Below the pieces are notes generated by a model, which saw nothing but the letters and a program-made list of their open reading frames with translations, did not search any database and was not told the origin of the DNA. A program made the translations under genes and the position numbers. This document shows, one piece after another, positions 53,795-63,384 of a DNA stretch of 64,000 bases (the first letter of the stretch is position 1; every line of letters starts with the position of its first letter). The DNA comes from Nostoc sp. NMS2. GTDB lineage: Bacteria; Cyanobacteriota; Cyanobacteriia; Cyanobacteriales; Nostocaceae. Location of the stretch: assembly GCF_017115105.1 (NCBI RefSeq), contig NZ_JABXKH010000090.1, positions 43,946 to 107,945 of the forward strand. Reading direction: 5' to 3'.

Positions 53795-56722
53795 TTAAAG
53801 CTTTTGTCGCGCCATCAGTTGGGCAAACATTCCTGGTTGATTGGCGAGTTGATCGAAACTGCCTTCTTGGACTACACGACCATTCTCGAATACATAGATG
53901 CGATCGGCGTTGCGAATGGTACTCAGACGGTGAGCGATCGCAATTCGTGTCACCTTCAAACGCTCTAAACTTTGACTGACGATCGCTTGGGTGCGGTTAT
54001 CTAAAGCGCTGGTAGCTTCATCAAATAACAAGATTTTGGGTTTTAATACTAGCGATCGGGCAATCAATAATCGCTGCCGTTGTCCTCCAGAGATATTAGT
54101 TCCTCCTTCACTAATTACCGTGTGCATTCCCATTGGCATTGATTCGACATCTTCAGCAAAGCCAGCCATCCGCGCGGCTTCCCACGCTTCATCCATCGAT
54201 ATCATTGCTCCACTAGCGATATTCTCAAAGATGGAGGCAGATGTCAATCGGCTATTTTGCATTACAACTCCTAGTTGCCGACGCACTGCATGAATATCCA
54301 ACCCCGTTAAATCTTGTCCGTCGTAATAAATCGTGCCAGATTCGGGGACATCAAACCCTAGTAATAATCGGAACAGCGTTGACTTTCCACTCCCCGAAGC
54401 GCCGACAAAAGCGATAAACTCGCCAGGTTCCCCATGGATGCTAACATCATCCAATGTCAAAGGCCCGTCATCTCGATACCGGAAAATTACATGATCCACA
54501 ACCACTCGCCCAGAAAGCCTACCTGGATCGGTTTTTTCAGAGTCAACTTCCGGTTTGGATTCGAGAATCGGCTGCGCTCGTTCCCACAAAGGAACCACTT
54601 GCAAAACATCTATAATTGTGCTGCTGAGACTGGTAGCTCCACCGATAAATGTGCCAAATGCCGCATTAAATGCTAAAAATACACCTGTAGATAAACCACC
54701 TTCTGATGAATTAGCTTGCTGAAGTAAACTGCTGGCAAACCAGAAAAGGATTGCTGTAGTCAATACAGGCAAGATTTTATTAATCACAGCCAGAGCATCT
54801 TCAATGCCTTGGGTACTCAGCATCCATTTGATTTGCTGACTATACTGTTTTCCCCAAAAAGCAAAGGCGCGAGCTTCTGCTCCTGCAACTCGCAATTTGC
54901 TAACGCCGTTGATTAACTGCACCATCACCCCTGAGAGTTGTCCTTGTAACTCTAGTAAGGGACGAACCTTCCGCAGAGTGTACATTCCTGAAACCAGAGT
55001 AATAGTAATGTTGACAAAAGCAACAAGAGTGGCAATTAACGCTAGCGAACCGTTGTAGTAAAAAAGCAGTCCTAAATTCAGAAACGCGAACAAGCTGGTA
55101 AAAATACTTCTGAGAACTGTACTACTGAGCTTTTGACGGATTTGGCTAATGGCGCTCACCCGTGAATTCAAGTCTCCAGTTGAGTACTGGCGGAAGAATG
55201 ATGCTTTGAGATTCAATAACCGATCCCAGACTGCTGCTTGGGTGGAAGCATCAGCAAAGGTTTCCACGCGCATGATTGCAAAGCCTTGGGCAAGTTGAAA
55301 CAAGGTGCTACCAAATGCAGTTGCAAGCAGCGCTAAGGCAATTTGCACTAATAAACCGCGATTGGCATCAGGAATGGCACTGTCAATCAAGATGGCCATA
55401 GCTTGGGGGACAATCATTCCTAATAAAGTTGTCGCCATCCCCGCAGCCAAGACAATCAACAATTCCTTGTAACGTCCTTGGAGGGCGAATTTCAGTAAGT
55501 CGAGGGTGGTGAGGACTTTATCAGGTAATGGGCGATAGAAGGTATATCCCGTTAGCGCCAGTTTAATCGCACTTTTAGCATTAACCGGAGTGCGCGATCG
55601 CGCAATGGGATCAAAAATTTCATAGCGCGTATCAGATACAGGTAACAGCGCCACAGGACGGTTATCTTCCAGCGTGTAAGCCAGCATAGCACCGCAATCC
55701 TTCTTCCACCACTGACCCTGTAAAGCGATCGTTCGGGTTCGTAAACGAGAAGCACGAGCGATCGCTTGTAGCGGATCTTGAACTCGTTTCAGGTCTTCAG
55801 ACTTTGCCGGTGGTCGAATCGTCACCCCCAAAGTCCGCCCCACAGCACCCGCAGCGATGAGCAAAGCTTGGTCAAAATCATTGGCTTCAATTTGAGCAGA
55901 AGCGGCAATTTGTGGAGATTGCAGCAACGAGGCTAACTCGCCCAGCGTCTGCTTCATCACCTGCTCATTGAGGTGTTGCCGTTCTTGAAATCGGTTTAAT
56001 TCTACCGCTTTTTCCTGCTGTTCCAGAAGAAAAAGGCTCTGAAGAAAGTAGACTTGAATTTGAAAAATTCCCCTGAACAGAATATTAGCATCCTCAATCT
56101 CAGACGTAGTTAGGATTTCTAGCTCAGTTGTATCTTCAGCTTGAAACCACATATCGGCGCTCAACGGCAACAATCCTGATTGAGGCATGACTAACAGTTC
56201 CTCAAACCCCATCCAAACCCCATAACCACGCTGAATTTGTACCCAGGATACAAGCTCTCGCTGTGGTTGGAAAATCTGACCATTGCTAAGTGAGAAGTAG
56301 CGAACCCCTTCTTCTTGAAACGGCAGTGCAGGTGGAGTAATAGAAGACAGCGCCAATCCTAGTTGCTCAATCCATCCCTCTATTAAAGTTACTGCTTCGC
56401 CATTGTTATCAGCGATAAATTCCCGAAAATCTTTCCTTGAAACTTTCATAAGTTCCGTTTCTTCAATCGACACCGCCAGAAGTTGATATGGTATCGGCTG
56501 AGAATCACTAATGATGCCAAACATTGCCTGTCTAGTTCGGGTAGTAAATAAATAGCGGCGACTTCCCTCAGCAATTCCCTCTTTCACCGGAATCGCAAAC
56601 ACCGCCAATGAACCCGATTTTACGATCCAAATCGTCTTCGGGTCATTAAGAATAATTGGCTCATTACCTTTGAACCGATAGTACTCTCCCGGCAAAGTAG
56701 CGCTCCGAATTTGATCTAACAT
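53795..56722 (-). CDS. NHLP-type bacteriocin ABC transporter without peptidase
   Basis: About 975 residues from the ATG at 56722 (GGAGCAGGA upstream); an ATG at 56740 lacks a ribosome site. Residues about 10-130 resemble a cyclic-nucleotide-binding beta-roll. A long linker leads to the membrane domain (about 410-700; LIVLAAGMATTLLGMIVPQA). The ATPase has Walker A FVGASGSGKSTLFRLL, signature NISGGQRQRLLIARSL and Walker B ILLFDEATSALD. This matches the ATP-binding partner of NHLP/NHLM peptide secretion systems. It follows the peptidase-containing transporter and probably pairs with it. Confidence 0.9.
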   Translation of the reverse strand: MLDQIRSATLPGEYYRFKGNEPIILNDPKTIWIVKSGSLAVFAIPVKEGIAEGSRRYLFTTRTRQAMFGIISDSQPIPYQLLAVSIEETELMKVSRKDFREFIADNNGEAVTLIEGWIEQLGLALSSITPPALPFQEEGVRYFSLSNGQIFQPQRELVSWVQIQRGYGVWMGFEELLVMPQSGLLPLSADMWFQAEDTTELEILTTSEIEDANILFRGIFQIQVYFLQSLFLLEQQEKAVELNRFQERQHLNEQVMKQTLGELASLLQSPQIAASAQIEANDFDQALLIAAGAVGRTLGVTIRPPAKSEDLKRVQDPLQAIARASRLRTRTIALQGQWWKKDCGAMLAYTLEDNRPVALLPVSDTRYEIFDPIARSRTPVNAKSAIKLALTGYTFYRPLPDKVLTTLDLLKFALQGRYKELLIVLAAGMATTLLGMIVPQAMAILIDSAIPDANRGLLVQIALALLATAFGSTLFQLAQGFAIMRVETFADASTQAAVWDRLLNLKASFFRQYSTGDLNSRVSAISQIRQKLSSTVLRSIFTSLFAFLNLGLLFYYNGSLALIATLVAFVNITITLVSGMYTLRKVRPLLELQGQLSGVMVQLINGVSKLRVAGAEARAFAFWGKQYSQQIKWMLSTQGIEDALAVINKILPVLTTAILFWFASSLLQQANSSEGGLSTGVFLAFNAAFGTFIGGATSLSSTIIDVLQVVPLWERAQPILESKPEVDSEKTDPGRLSGRVVVDHVIFRYRDDGPLTLDDVSIHGEPGEFIAFVGASGSGKSTLFRLLLGFDVPESGTIYYDGQDLTGLDIHAVRRQLGVVMQNSRLTSASIFENIASGAMISMDEAWEAARMAGFAEDVESMPMGMHTVISEGGTNISGGQRQRLLIARSLVLKPKILLFDEATSALDNRTQAIVSQSLERLKVTRIAIAHRLSTIRNADRIYVFENGRVVQEGSFDQLANQPGMFAQLMARQKL

Positions 56723-56751
56723 ATCTATATCCTGCTCCATAAAATTAATAT

Positions 56752-56776
56752 AAAACTGTACTTCCGACTTCTTTAA
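56752..56776. repeat. 25-bp direct repeat (partner at 53774-53798)
   Basis: AAAACTGTACTTCCGACTTC plus TTTAA is identical at 53774-53798 and 56752-56776, flanking the peptidase-less ABC transporter gene exactly. It is followed here by a reverse ATTCGTAA array (about 56774-56806). Confidence 0.85.
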
Positions 56777-56810
56777 TTACGAATTACGAATTACGAATTA
56801 CGAATTAATC

Positions 56811-59054
56811 TCACTCTTCCTTAACTGCTTCCCCTTCACTGCGAATTAATTGTAAATACTTACCTTCAACCTGTTGTAATTCCTCATGGCTGCCCCGTTG
56901 CACCACCTTGCCGCGATCGAAGACAATAATTTCGTCACAATCCCGAATTGTGCTTAACCGATGCGCCACAATTACACAAGTACAGCCGCGCTCCCGGAGT
57001 TTCTGATCGATCGTTTTTTCTGCCTCAGCATCGAGCGCACTGGTAGCTTCATCCATCACCAAAATTGCCGGATTATTCACTAAAGTGCGGGCAATTTCTA
57101 ATCGCTGTCGCTGTCCACCGCTCAAATTAGCTGCCCCTTCTGCCAGGTCAGCGTTGTAGCCTCCAGGCATGGAAAGCACTACATCCTGAATGGCAGCATC
57201 TTTACAAGCGCGAACCAAGTTACTAAAAGGCACAGTCGAATCCCAAAGTGTAAGATTGTCGCGCACAGTGCCTGCAAATAGCGAGATATCTTGCTCAACC
57301 AGGGCAATTGAATTAGTGAGAATCGATCGCGGAATGAATTTTCTGGATTGACCATCAAATAAAATCTCTCCCGCCCACGGTTCGTATAATCCACACACCA
57401 GCTTGGCAACGGTTGACTTACCCGAACCACTGCCACCCACCAAAGCGACTCGTTGACCGGGTTTAAGTGAAAGACTGAAATTTTCGATTAAGGGAGGTGC
57501 AGAGCGATTATAGCCAAAGGTGATGTTACGGAGTTCAACATAACCCTGAAGCCGAACATTTGCGGCAGCGGATTGAGTTAGTGATAGACTGATGTCTTGC
57601 TCTACGGCAGGGTCGATCGCATTGCGTAACACGTCATCCAACCGACCCAAATTGCCTTCCATTTCTTGAAGTTCACCCGCTAAACTCACCAGATTATTTA
57701 CAGGCTCTAGAAATCTTTGCATCAGGGCTTGAAAGGCAATGAGCATCCCAATACTGAGTACGCCATCCATTACCCGTAGCCCTCCCACCGCCAGCAAAAG
57801 CATGGATGTAATGGAGGTGAGAAATGATGGCAACACACCCAGGTTTTGATTAGTCGCATCCATTTCTTGCCGAGCATTAATTGCTTTAGCGTAATAACCT
57901 GCCCACCGCGAAAAGAATTCTGACTCAAGCCCGGATGCTTTGAGCGTTTCCATACTTTGCAGTCCAGAAATCGCTACCCCACTGACCTTGCCTTGTTCTT
58001 GCATTAATCGCAAGTTGGCATCGACACGCTGCCGTGAAACCCATCGCCACACGCTGACATTCACGATTACAAAAGCAATGCCGATCGCAGTGAGAACGAC
58101 ATCATATTGCAACATTACTAAAGCATAAAAGACAACGGTGAAGCCGGAAATAACTGTAGTCGCTAATCTTCCTGAAAGCAGATTCGCCAAGCTATCGTTG
58201 AGGCGAACACGGCTGCTAATTTCTCCGGCAAATCGCTGATCGTAAAAACTCACTGGCAGCCGCAGAATATGCCACAAGAATCGGCTGGACATCCCCACAG
58301 CTAGCTTAATTTTCATGCGTCGCAGAAATTGCAGCTGAAGCAATGTTAAAAAACCATTTAAGATGGCTGTGAGGATCATCCCTAAAATTAATGGCCGCAA
58401 CCAATCACTTCTGCCTTCAATCAAGACATTATCCACAAAGGCTTGGGAGAATGCAGGGATAGCTAATCCGGGAATCACTAACAGCAATCCGGCGATTACA
58501 CAATAAATCAGCGCTCCCAGAGAACTCTGCAATCGATCCCATAAAGATAATGTCAGACTCGGTTTCCGTCCTCCTGGCTGGAACTCTGCACTTGGTTCGC
58601 CAACTAGCACTACCCCAGTAAAGGACTGATCGAATTCTGGAAACGAAACTGTCCGAGGCCCGGTAGCAGGATCGTTAAGATAAACTTTGTCTTTGGCAAA
58701 TCCTTCAACTATCAGAAAATGGTTGAAATTCCAAAAGACAATATAAGGACATTGCAGTTTGCGTAACCCAGCCAAATCGACCTTAAAGCCTTTCGCTTGT
58801 AAACCGTAGCTGCGAGCCGCGTTGATAATATTAGATGCTTTACTGCCATCCCGTGAAACACCACAAGCTTGACGGAGTTCTGCCAGGGGTACAATGCGAT
58901 CGTAGTAGCCTAAAATAATCCCCAGTGCGGCTGCACCGCATTCCACTGCCTCCATTTGTAACAGGGTGGGAGTCCGACGACGGCGATCGGGACGGCTGAT
59001 GAGCCGTTGAATTTTTTTAAATCGAAGCCCAATTTGTGATTGAATTTGCCGCAT
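56811..59054 (-). CDS. NHLP-type peptidase-containing ABC transporter (C39)
   Basis: About 747 residues from the ATG at 59054 (GGAGTG 8 nt upstream). The N-terminal C39 peptidase (about 20-150) has the catalytic Cys in LLQMEAVECGAAALGIIL, His in FWNFNHFLIVEGF and Asp in YLNDPATGPR. Membrane domain about 175-450; ATPase with LVGGSGSGKSTVAKLVCG, NLSGGQRQRLEIARTL and ILVMDEATSALD. It should cut precursors after the double-glycine and export the mature part. Adjacent to the HlyD-like gene (stop and start 2 nt apart) and upstream precursor genes. Confidence 0.94.
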   Translation of the reverse strand: MRQIQSQIGLRFKKIQRLISRPDRRRRTPTLLQMEAVECGAAALGIILGYYDRIVPLAELRQACGVSRDGSKASNIINAARSYGLQAKGFKVDLAGLRKLQCPYIVFWNFNHFLIVEGFAKDKVYLNDPATGPRTVSFPEFDQSFTGVVLVGEPSAEFQPGGRKPSLTLSLWDRLQSSLGALIYCVIAGLLLVIPGLAIPAFSQAFVDNVLIEGRSDWLRPLILGMILTAILNGFLTLLQLQFLRRMKIKLAVGMSSRFLWHILRLPVSFYDQRFAGEISSRVRLNDSLANLLSGRLATTVISGFTVVFYALVMLQYDVVLTAIGIAFVIVNVSVWRWVSRQRVDANLRLMQEQGKVSGVAISGLQSMETLKASGLESEFFSRWAGYYAKAINARQEMDATNQNLGVLPSFLTSITSMLLLAVGGLRVMDGVLSIGMLIAFQALMQRFLEPVNNLVSLAGELQEMEGNLGRLDDVLRNAIDPAVEQDISLSLTQSAAANVRLQGYVELRNITFGYNRSAPPLIENFSLSLKPGQRVALVGGSGSGKSTVAKLVCGLYEPWAGEILFDGQSRKFIPRSILTNSIALVEQDISLFAGTVRDNLTLWDSTVPFSNLVRACKDAAIQDVVLSMPGGYNADLAEGAANLSGGQRQRLEIARTLVNNPAILVMDEATSALDAEAEKTIDQKLRERGCTCVIVAHRLSTIRDCDEIIVFDRGKVVQRGSHEELQQVEGKYLQLIRSEGEAVKEE

Positions 59055-59056
59055 AA

Positions 59057-60496
59057 TCAATACATTCCACTCCACGATCGCAAAATCGGAAACACAAAGG
59101 AAATCGGGGATTGTTCATCCACTTTCACGCGCACTGAGGTAGTGGTTCCAGATGTGACTTGGCCGTCTGGCCCTTTAGACGACGACCACCGAAAATGGCT
59201 TTTAGTCGAAGGATCTGGCTGAAGTTCCGCAAAAACTTGAATTTGTGCCCCTTCTGTGGTTAAACCTTGCAAAACTTCCAGACCGCCGACAACACTTGAT
59301 GCGCTTTCCTTACTAACCGGAAATGCAGAAATACTTGTGACTTTCCCGAGAATACCACCAAAGCGTTCTCGTTTAACGGTCGAAGGAGTGACTTGCAACT
59401 CCATCCCCTTTTGAATCTTTTTGCCTTCGCTAACCGGGAAGAATGCCACCCCGACTAACTTATTCCCGGAGTCTCTAGCTTCGATTGTGCCAATCCGAGA
59501 GCCTTTTTCCAGGGTTTGTCCAGGAACAGCAGAAAGTTCTAAAACCCGTCCATTGAAATTGCTAGTAACCTGGCTGTTTGATTTGATTTCTAATGTTAAT
59601 TCTGCGATCGCTCGCTGGGTATCTTGAATTTCTTTTCTTCTATTAGTAGAAATAGCTAAATCTTGTTCTGCTTGCCCGGCAAATTTACTGTCTAGTACTG
59701 CTAATTGAGCTTGCAGTTCTTTAGTTGAATTGATATTTGCTAAGAATTCTCGTTCTGCATCAGCTTCTTTAACATTAAGTTGTTTCAGTTGCGATTCGAT
59801 TTCATTGATTTTGGTTTTACTATTGAGAAATTCCTGTTGCGCCTGAAGGACGGTATCACTCGAAACCGCTCCTTCTTGGCGTAACTGCTGGCGAATGTCA
59901 AATCGTTCTTTGAACGTGGGCATCAAATCTCGCGTTGTCTGCAACTGTTCCTGTAAGTTCTGACGCTCTTGCCGAATCGACTCCAGACCTTTACTTCTGA
60001 GAATTGGCGTTAGGGATTGGGTTGTTTTGAGAGTTTGCAGGAGTGCTTGACGTTGTTGCCCAATCGCACCCTTATCTAAAACCGTTCGCTGAAGTTGAAG
60101 TGTATTTGCATTTTGGTCTTGTTCCTGAAGTTGAGCAAGCTTGACTCGTGCAAGTTTCAACTTGTCTTGAAGTTCAGTTTGGTCAATTGTCGCTAGCACC
60201 TGTCCTTTCTTCACCTCATCACCTGTACGAACAAAAAGCATGAGAATCTGCCCGGAACTAGGAGACTGGAATCCAACTACTTTGCTAGGAAAAACCACTA
60301 CACCTTGTCCAGCAACGGTAATGGGAATGCGACCAAAAACACTCCAAACAAGTCCAACGGCAATTAGAGATCCCATCGCAGTTAACGGAATCCACTTCTT
60401 TGGTTGAACCACCTGCATGAGTTGATCGAGCCGCTCCGGGGAGGATAAACGATCGAGTGCTTCTTTGCGGAATAGATTGCTTTTGTTGGTCGTCAT
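59057..60496 (-). CDS. HlyD-family secretion adaptor of the NHLP system
   Basis: 479 residues. One N-terminal membrane helix (about 37-58, WIPLTAMGSLIAVGLVWSVF), a split lipoyl/biotinyl domain (FPSKVVGFQSPSSGQILMLF, then FNGRVLELSAVPGQTLEKGS), and a long coiled-coil hairpin (about 105-290) rich in Gln, Leu and Glu. It forms the periplasmic bridge of a peptide exporter. Genes order: cNMP protein, HlyD, peptidase ABC, second ABC. Confidence 0.92.
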   Translation of the reverse strand: MTTNKSNLFRKEALDRLSSPERLDQLMQVVQPKKWIPLTAMGSLIAVGLVWSVFGRIPITVAGQGVVVFPSKVVGFQSPSSGQILMLFVRTGDEVKKGQVLATIDQTELQDKLKLARVKLAQLQEQDQNANTLQLQRTVLDKGAIGQQRQALLQTLKTTQSLTPILRSKGLESIRQERQNLQEQLQTTRDLMPTFKERFDIRQQLRQEGAVSSDTVLQAQQEFLNSKTKINEIESQLKQLNVKEADAEREFLANINSTKELQAQLAVLDSKFAGQAEQDLAISTNRRKEIQDTQRAIAELTLEIKSNSQVTSNFNGRVLELSAVPGQTLEKGSRIGTIEARDSGNKLVGVAFFPVSEGKKIQKGMELQVTPSTVKRERFGGILGKVTSISAFPVSKESASSVVGGLEVLQGLTTEGAQIQVFAELQPDPSTKSHFRWSSSKGPDGQVTSGTTTSVRVKVDEQSPISFVFPILRSWSGMY

Positions 60497-60735
60497 TATA
60501 CTGACTCCATTGAAGTTGTAGAAATTTGTATATTAGTGAAAATAGGGAATGGGGGGAGAGGCGGGGGGGCAGGGAGCAGGGGGAGAGGAGAGAGATGAGG
60601 GAGATGTGGTTCGACTTCGCTCACCAACCGGGAGAGGAGGGAGATGGGGAACAGGGAGCAAGGGAGAAGAGTTTTCCCCCTGCCCCCGCCCCCCGCCCCT
60701 CTGCCTCTTTTCAATGCCCAATGCCCTAACATCAT
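60497..60735. repeat. GC-skewed simple repeats between HlyD and cNMP genes
   Basis: GGGGGGCAGGGAGCAGGGGG and the opposite CCCCCTGCCCCCGCCCCCCG tracts form a long imperfect foldback (about 60549-60705) around the TTCGACTTCGCTCA small repeat. It may separate the transcript of the regulator from the transporter. Confidence 0.75.
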
Positions 60736-61833
60736 TCAACTGCCCCGAATCTGCTTTAGCATCCAGTCAAATCGAGTCCCCGCCAGTGTCACTTGAGCCA
60801 AAAAGCTAGAACTCAGTTCATCTTCATAAGTCAAGCGTTCATCTAAAGATTTACCTGAGCTATAGGTGATTCTGCCGTAACCCAGACTATTGATGATTCC
60901 TTGCTGTTTATCTGCTAACAAAATCGCTAATACTCGATAAAATCGGGCAGCAAAACCCACGTCGTGTAGCAATTTGGCAGAAAGTCGCCATCTGGGAATC
61001 GATAAGACGATCGCATCATCAACCGCCCGAATTGTCATCGCGGGTGGACTGGCTTCGACAAAGGGCGTTTCGCCAACTATGTCACCCCGCGATAATCTCG
61101 CAAACTCTCGTTCGATATGATCTGTCTCTTCTAAAGTTGAAAAGGCGCGGGTGAGAGGGTTGCTTGTATCTTCAGCGATCGAAGCCACCATCTTGCCATC
61201 TAATAAAATATAGAGAGCGTCAACGGGTCTTCCAGCTTGAAACAACACCGTTCCCGCAGGAAGTCTTATGGCATCGCCTGCAACAATCATCCAACCAATA
61301 TCGCTATCATTTAATTCTGCAAATGTAAATAGAATTTCTCGAATTTGTGGCTGAAAAAGCACGACTGTGCTTTGGCCAATTTGGTTGATCATCTGCTCTA
61401 ATCGGTGAGCAAGTAGAACTGCGATCGCTCGATAAAAATGAGCAGCAAAAGTGACATCTTCTTGCAATTTTTGAATCAACTGCTGCTGAGGAATCATCAA
61501 CACAAGCGACTTTCTAGCGGCTTTGACTGTAGTTGAAGACTGGTAGGAGGCTAAAAAGGGCATTTCTCCTACAACTTCGCCATTTGCCAGCCGTGCAACC
61601 TCTCGTCCTGACAATTCGCCACCTTCAAGAGCGGCAAATGCTCGACCAATGGGATTATCATCAGCCTGAGCGACAGAAACGCTTAATGCACCATCAAGCA
61701 GAATGTAGAGAGCATCAACAGGTGTTCCTTGGCGGATGAGGATCGTACCAGCAGTAATTTCTTCTCTTTGACCCGTTGCCAAGATCCAGTCAATATCGCT
61801 ATTTGTCAGTTCCTTAAGTAGAACTTCTGTCAT
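60736..61833 (-). CDS. Protein with two cyclic-nucleotide-binding domains
   Basis: 365 residues made of two homologous halves. Each has a cNMP beta-roll: ILIRQGTPVDALYILLDGAL ... NGEVVGEMPFL (about 25-140) and VLFQAGRPVDALYILLDGKM ... RGDIVGETPFV (about 195-310), followed by short helical linkers (FYRAIAVLLAHRLEQ, FYRVLAILLADKQQ). No DNA-binding domain. Typical phosphate-cassette Arg residues are not evident, so ligand binding is uncertain. The same module type occurs at the N-terminus of the adjacent ABC transporter, so it probably gates or assembles the exporter. Confidence 0.87.
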   Translation of the reverse strand: MTEVLLKELTNSDIDWILATGQREEITAGTILIRQGTPVDALYILLDGALSVSVAQADDNPIGRAFAALEGGELSGREVARLANGEVVGEMPFLASYQSSTTVKAARKSLVLMIPQQQLIQKLQEDVTFAAHFYRAIAVLLAHRLEQMINQIGQSTVVLFQPQIREILFTFAELNDSDIGWMIVAGDAIRLPAGTVLFQAGRPVDALYILLDGKMVASIAEDTSNPLTRAFSTLEETDHIEREFARLSRGDIVGETPFVEASPPAMTIRAVDDAIVLSIPRWRLSAKLLHDVGFAARFYRVLAILLADKQQGIINSLGYGRITYSSGKSLDERLTYEDELSSSFLAQVTLAGTRFDWMLKQIRGS

Positions 61834-62001
61834 AATTTAACTTCCTTGTGTTCTGCTAACGGGAGAGAAATGGGGAGCGGGAAATAATACCAATTCGTAA
61901 TTGAGAAATTCAGATTAAATTTGGTTTCCAAATGATTGCATTTGTGGTCTTATTTTGTAGAACTAGTATAATTACTCAACAATCTCCCCATCATGGATCA
62001 A

Positions 62002-62229
62002 CTAGAAGCACGGATAATCGCCTGGTGTTTTGTGATTGAAATCAGGAAGCTTTATATTTTCAAGCTTTTTTGCGATCGCTTCAGATAGATGGTTATATTT
62101 GTCGTCTATAGGATACTCACTTGGATAAGGCTCAGTTGGATAAGGCTCACCTTCGGCAATACCACCCGCAATAGTTGCGAGTTCTTGAGCCGATAGTTCT
62201 TGTGATTCATTTTGCTTTTCGTTTTCCAT
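62002..62229 (-). CDS. Double-glycine leader peptide, Pro/Tyr-rich core
   Basis: 75 residues with AAGGAGAAAG upstream of the ATG. Leader MENEKQNESQELSAQELATI ends AGG at residue 23. The core (about 52 residues) starts IAEGEPYPTEPYPSEYPIDD and ends GDYPCF with a single Cys. The leader matches the neighbouring peptides but the core is unrelated to theirs. A probable substrate of the C39 transporter. Confidence 0.75.
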   Translation of the reverse strand: MENEKQNESQELSAQELATIAGGIAEGEPYPTEPYPSEYPIDDKYNHLSEAIAKKLENIKLPDFNHKTPGDYPCF

Positions 62230-62370
62230 TGCAATTCTTTCTCCTTGTCATTTCATTACTGAATTCATCTAATTTCATGAGGGCGCAACCATAAAACACG
62301 CAAGAATAATTTCAGAAAGCAGTTGAGCAAAACTTGTCCAACTGCAATTGATTGATTTGAGAAACTCCGT

Positions 62371-62670
62371 TTATGTAGAACCTTCGATCGCAGATATATC
62401 TCCAAACAACTCGCCAAGAACCTTTAGATCCTCGGTCGTCGCGTCGGTGATGCTGAGGTGGAACACAGAAGAGTCTGTTGTCTCTGCATGAAAAGTCGAC
62501 CGTGTTGAGTGACACCCTCGTCTTCGTGACGTTTGTTGGGTAAATCCCCTTGTCGATCTGTGAAATCGTGCAGATGTAAACTGCAAATTGAAACCACCCG
62601 CTACGTCGTCTAACTCTTCATCCGATAGTTCGATCGCTTCATCATTCGGAGTAATTTCGTCACCTGACAT
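62371..62670 (-). CDS. Double-glycine leader peptide, Ser/Thr/Arg-rich core
   Basis: 99 residues from the ATG at 62670 (CAAGGAGC upstream); longer in-frame starts lack a ribosome site. The leader contains IELSDEELDDVAGG (cleavage after residue 26). The core is about 73 residues, basic in its first half (RFHRSTRGFTQQTSRRRG with one Cys) and acidic in its second (TTEDLKVLGELFGDISAIEG). Unlike the other cores; resembles the Ser/Thr-rich CTB-type cyanobacterial bacteriocin precursors. Confidence 0.7.
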   Translation of the reverse strand: MSGDEITPNDEAIELSDEELDDVAGGFNLQFTSARFHRSTRGFTQQTSRRRGCHSTRSTFHAETTDSSVFHLSITDATTEDLKVLGELFGDISAIEGST

Positions 62671-62791
62671 AAAAGCTCCTTGACCCGACGTGTTAAAGTT
62701 AAATAAGGCGGAGGGAGTTAACCGAGTGGCTGCTAGGCTCATGGTTAACAACCCCTCCCGCTCCGAAATTCGTCAAACTGAGAAATTTAGC

Positions 62792-63031
62792 TTAAGCTTC
62801 AGGGTTAGAAATACCCGCTTCCTTAAACTCTCTAAGGTCTTGCTCAGAGAAAACGCTCACTTGAAAGGTAACGCTCTTAATGCCGCCCTCTTTAGGAATT
62901 TCTACATAACCAAACTGAAAATCTTCGGCATTTGTATTTTTTCCCAAGACATCGCTAGTCGCACCACCAGCAATATCATCAAGTTCTTGATTGGATAGTT
63001 CCAGCATTTCATTAGGCTGCACATTTTCCAT
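62792..63031 (-). CDS. CTB-type bacteriocin precursor peptide
   Basis: 79 residues with AAGGAGGAC upstream. Leader MENVQPNEMLELSNQELDDI ends AGG at 23. The core keeps the pattern EGGIKSVTFQVSVFSEQDLR, i.e. GGI(x)S near the middle and a (S)xQDLRE tail, as in the three following genes. Cys-free. Probably exported by the adjacent NHLP system. Confidence 0.8.
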   Translation of the reverse strand: MENVQPNEMLELSNQELDDIAGGATSDVLGKNTNAEDFQFGYVEIPKEGGIKSVTFQVSVFSEQDLREFKEAGISNPEA

Positions 63032-63061
63032 GATCGTTGTCGTCCTCCTTGTGGTGTTGAT

Positions 63062-63322
63062 TTATGAGCTTAGAAATAAATTACTAGGAATGCCGCTAGG
63101 AAATTCTTCTCCAGTGAATTTGATTTCGCGCAAATCTTGTTGAGATATAGTAGTTTCCTGACTGTTGAAGGATGCAATACCGCCATCAGCACCGATAATC
63201 ACTGCACTAGTTTGCTTATCCGAAAAGTTGAAGTTGTGAGCCTCAACAAAGCTAAAAGCACCACCAGCAACGTTATCTAATTCTTCAGCAGATAGTTCTA
63301 CGGGCTTAATGTCGTCAGACAT
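63062..63322 (-). CDS. CTB-type bacteriocin precursor peptide
   Basis: 86 residues with GAGGAGAAAA upstream. Leader MSDDIKPVELSAEELDNVAG + G (21). Core begins AFSFVEAHNFNFSDKQTSAV and carries GADGGIASFNSQET and SQQDLREIKFTGEE. A diverged sibling of the two tandem copies upstream. Confidence 0.85.
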   Translation of the reverse strand: MSDDIKPVELSAEELDNVAGGAFSFVEAHNFNFSDKQTSAVIIGADGGIASFNSQETTISQQDLREIKFTGEEFPSGIPSNLFLSS

Positions 63323-63384
63323 GATGTTTTCTCCTCAATTTGTGATGTGTGCTATGTCAAGCAGAACGCTTTATTGAGTTCTGG

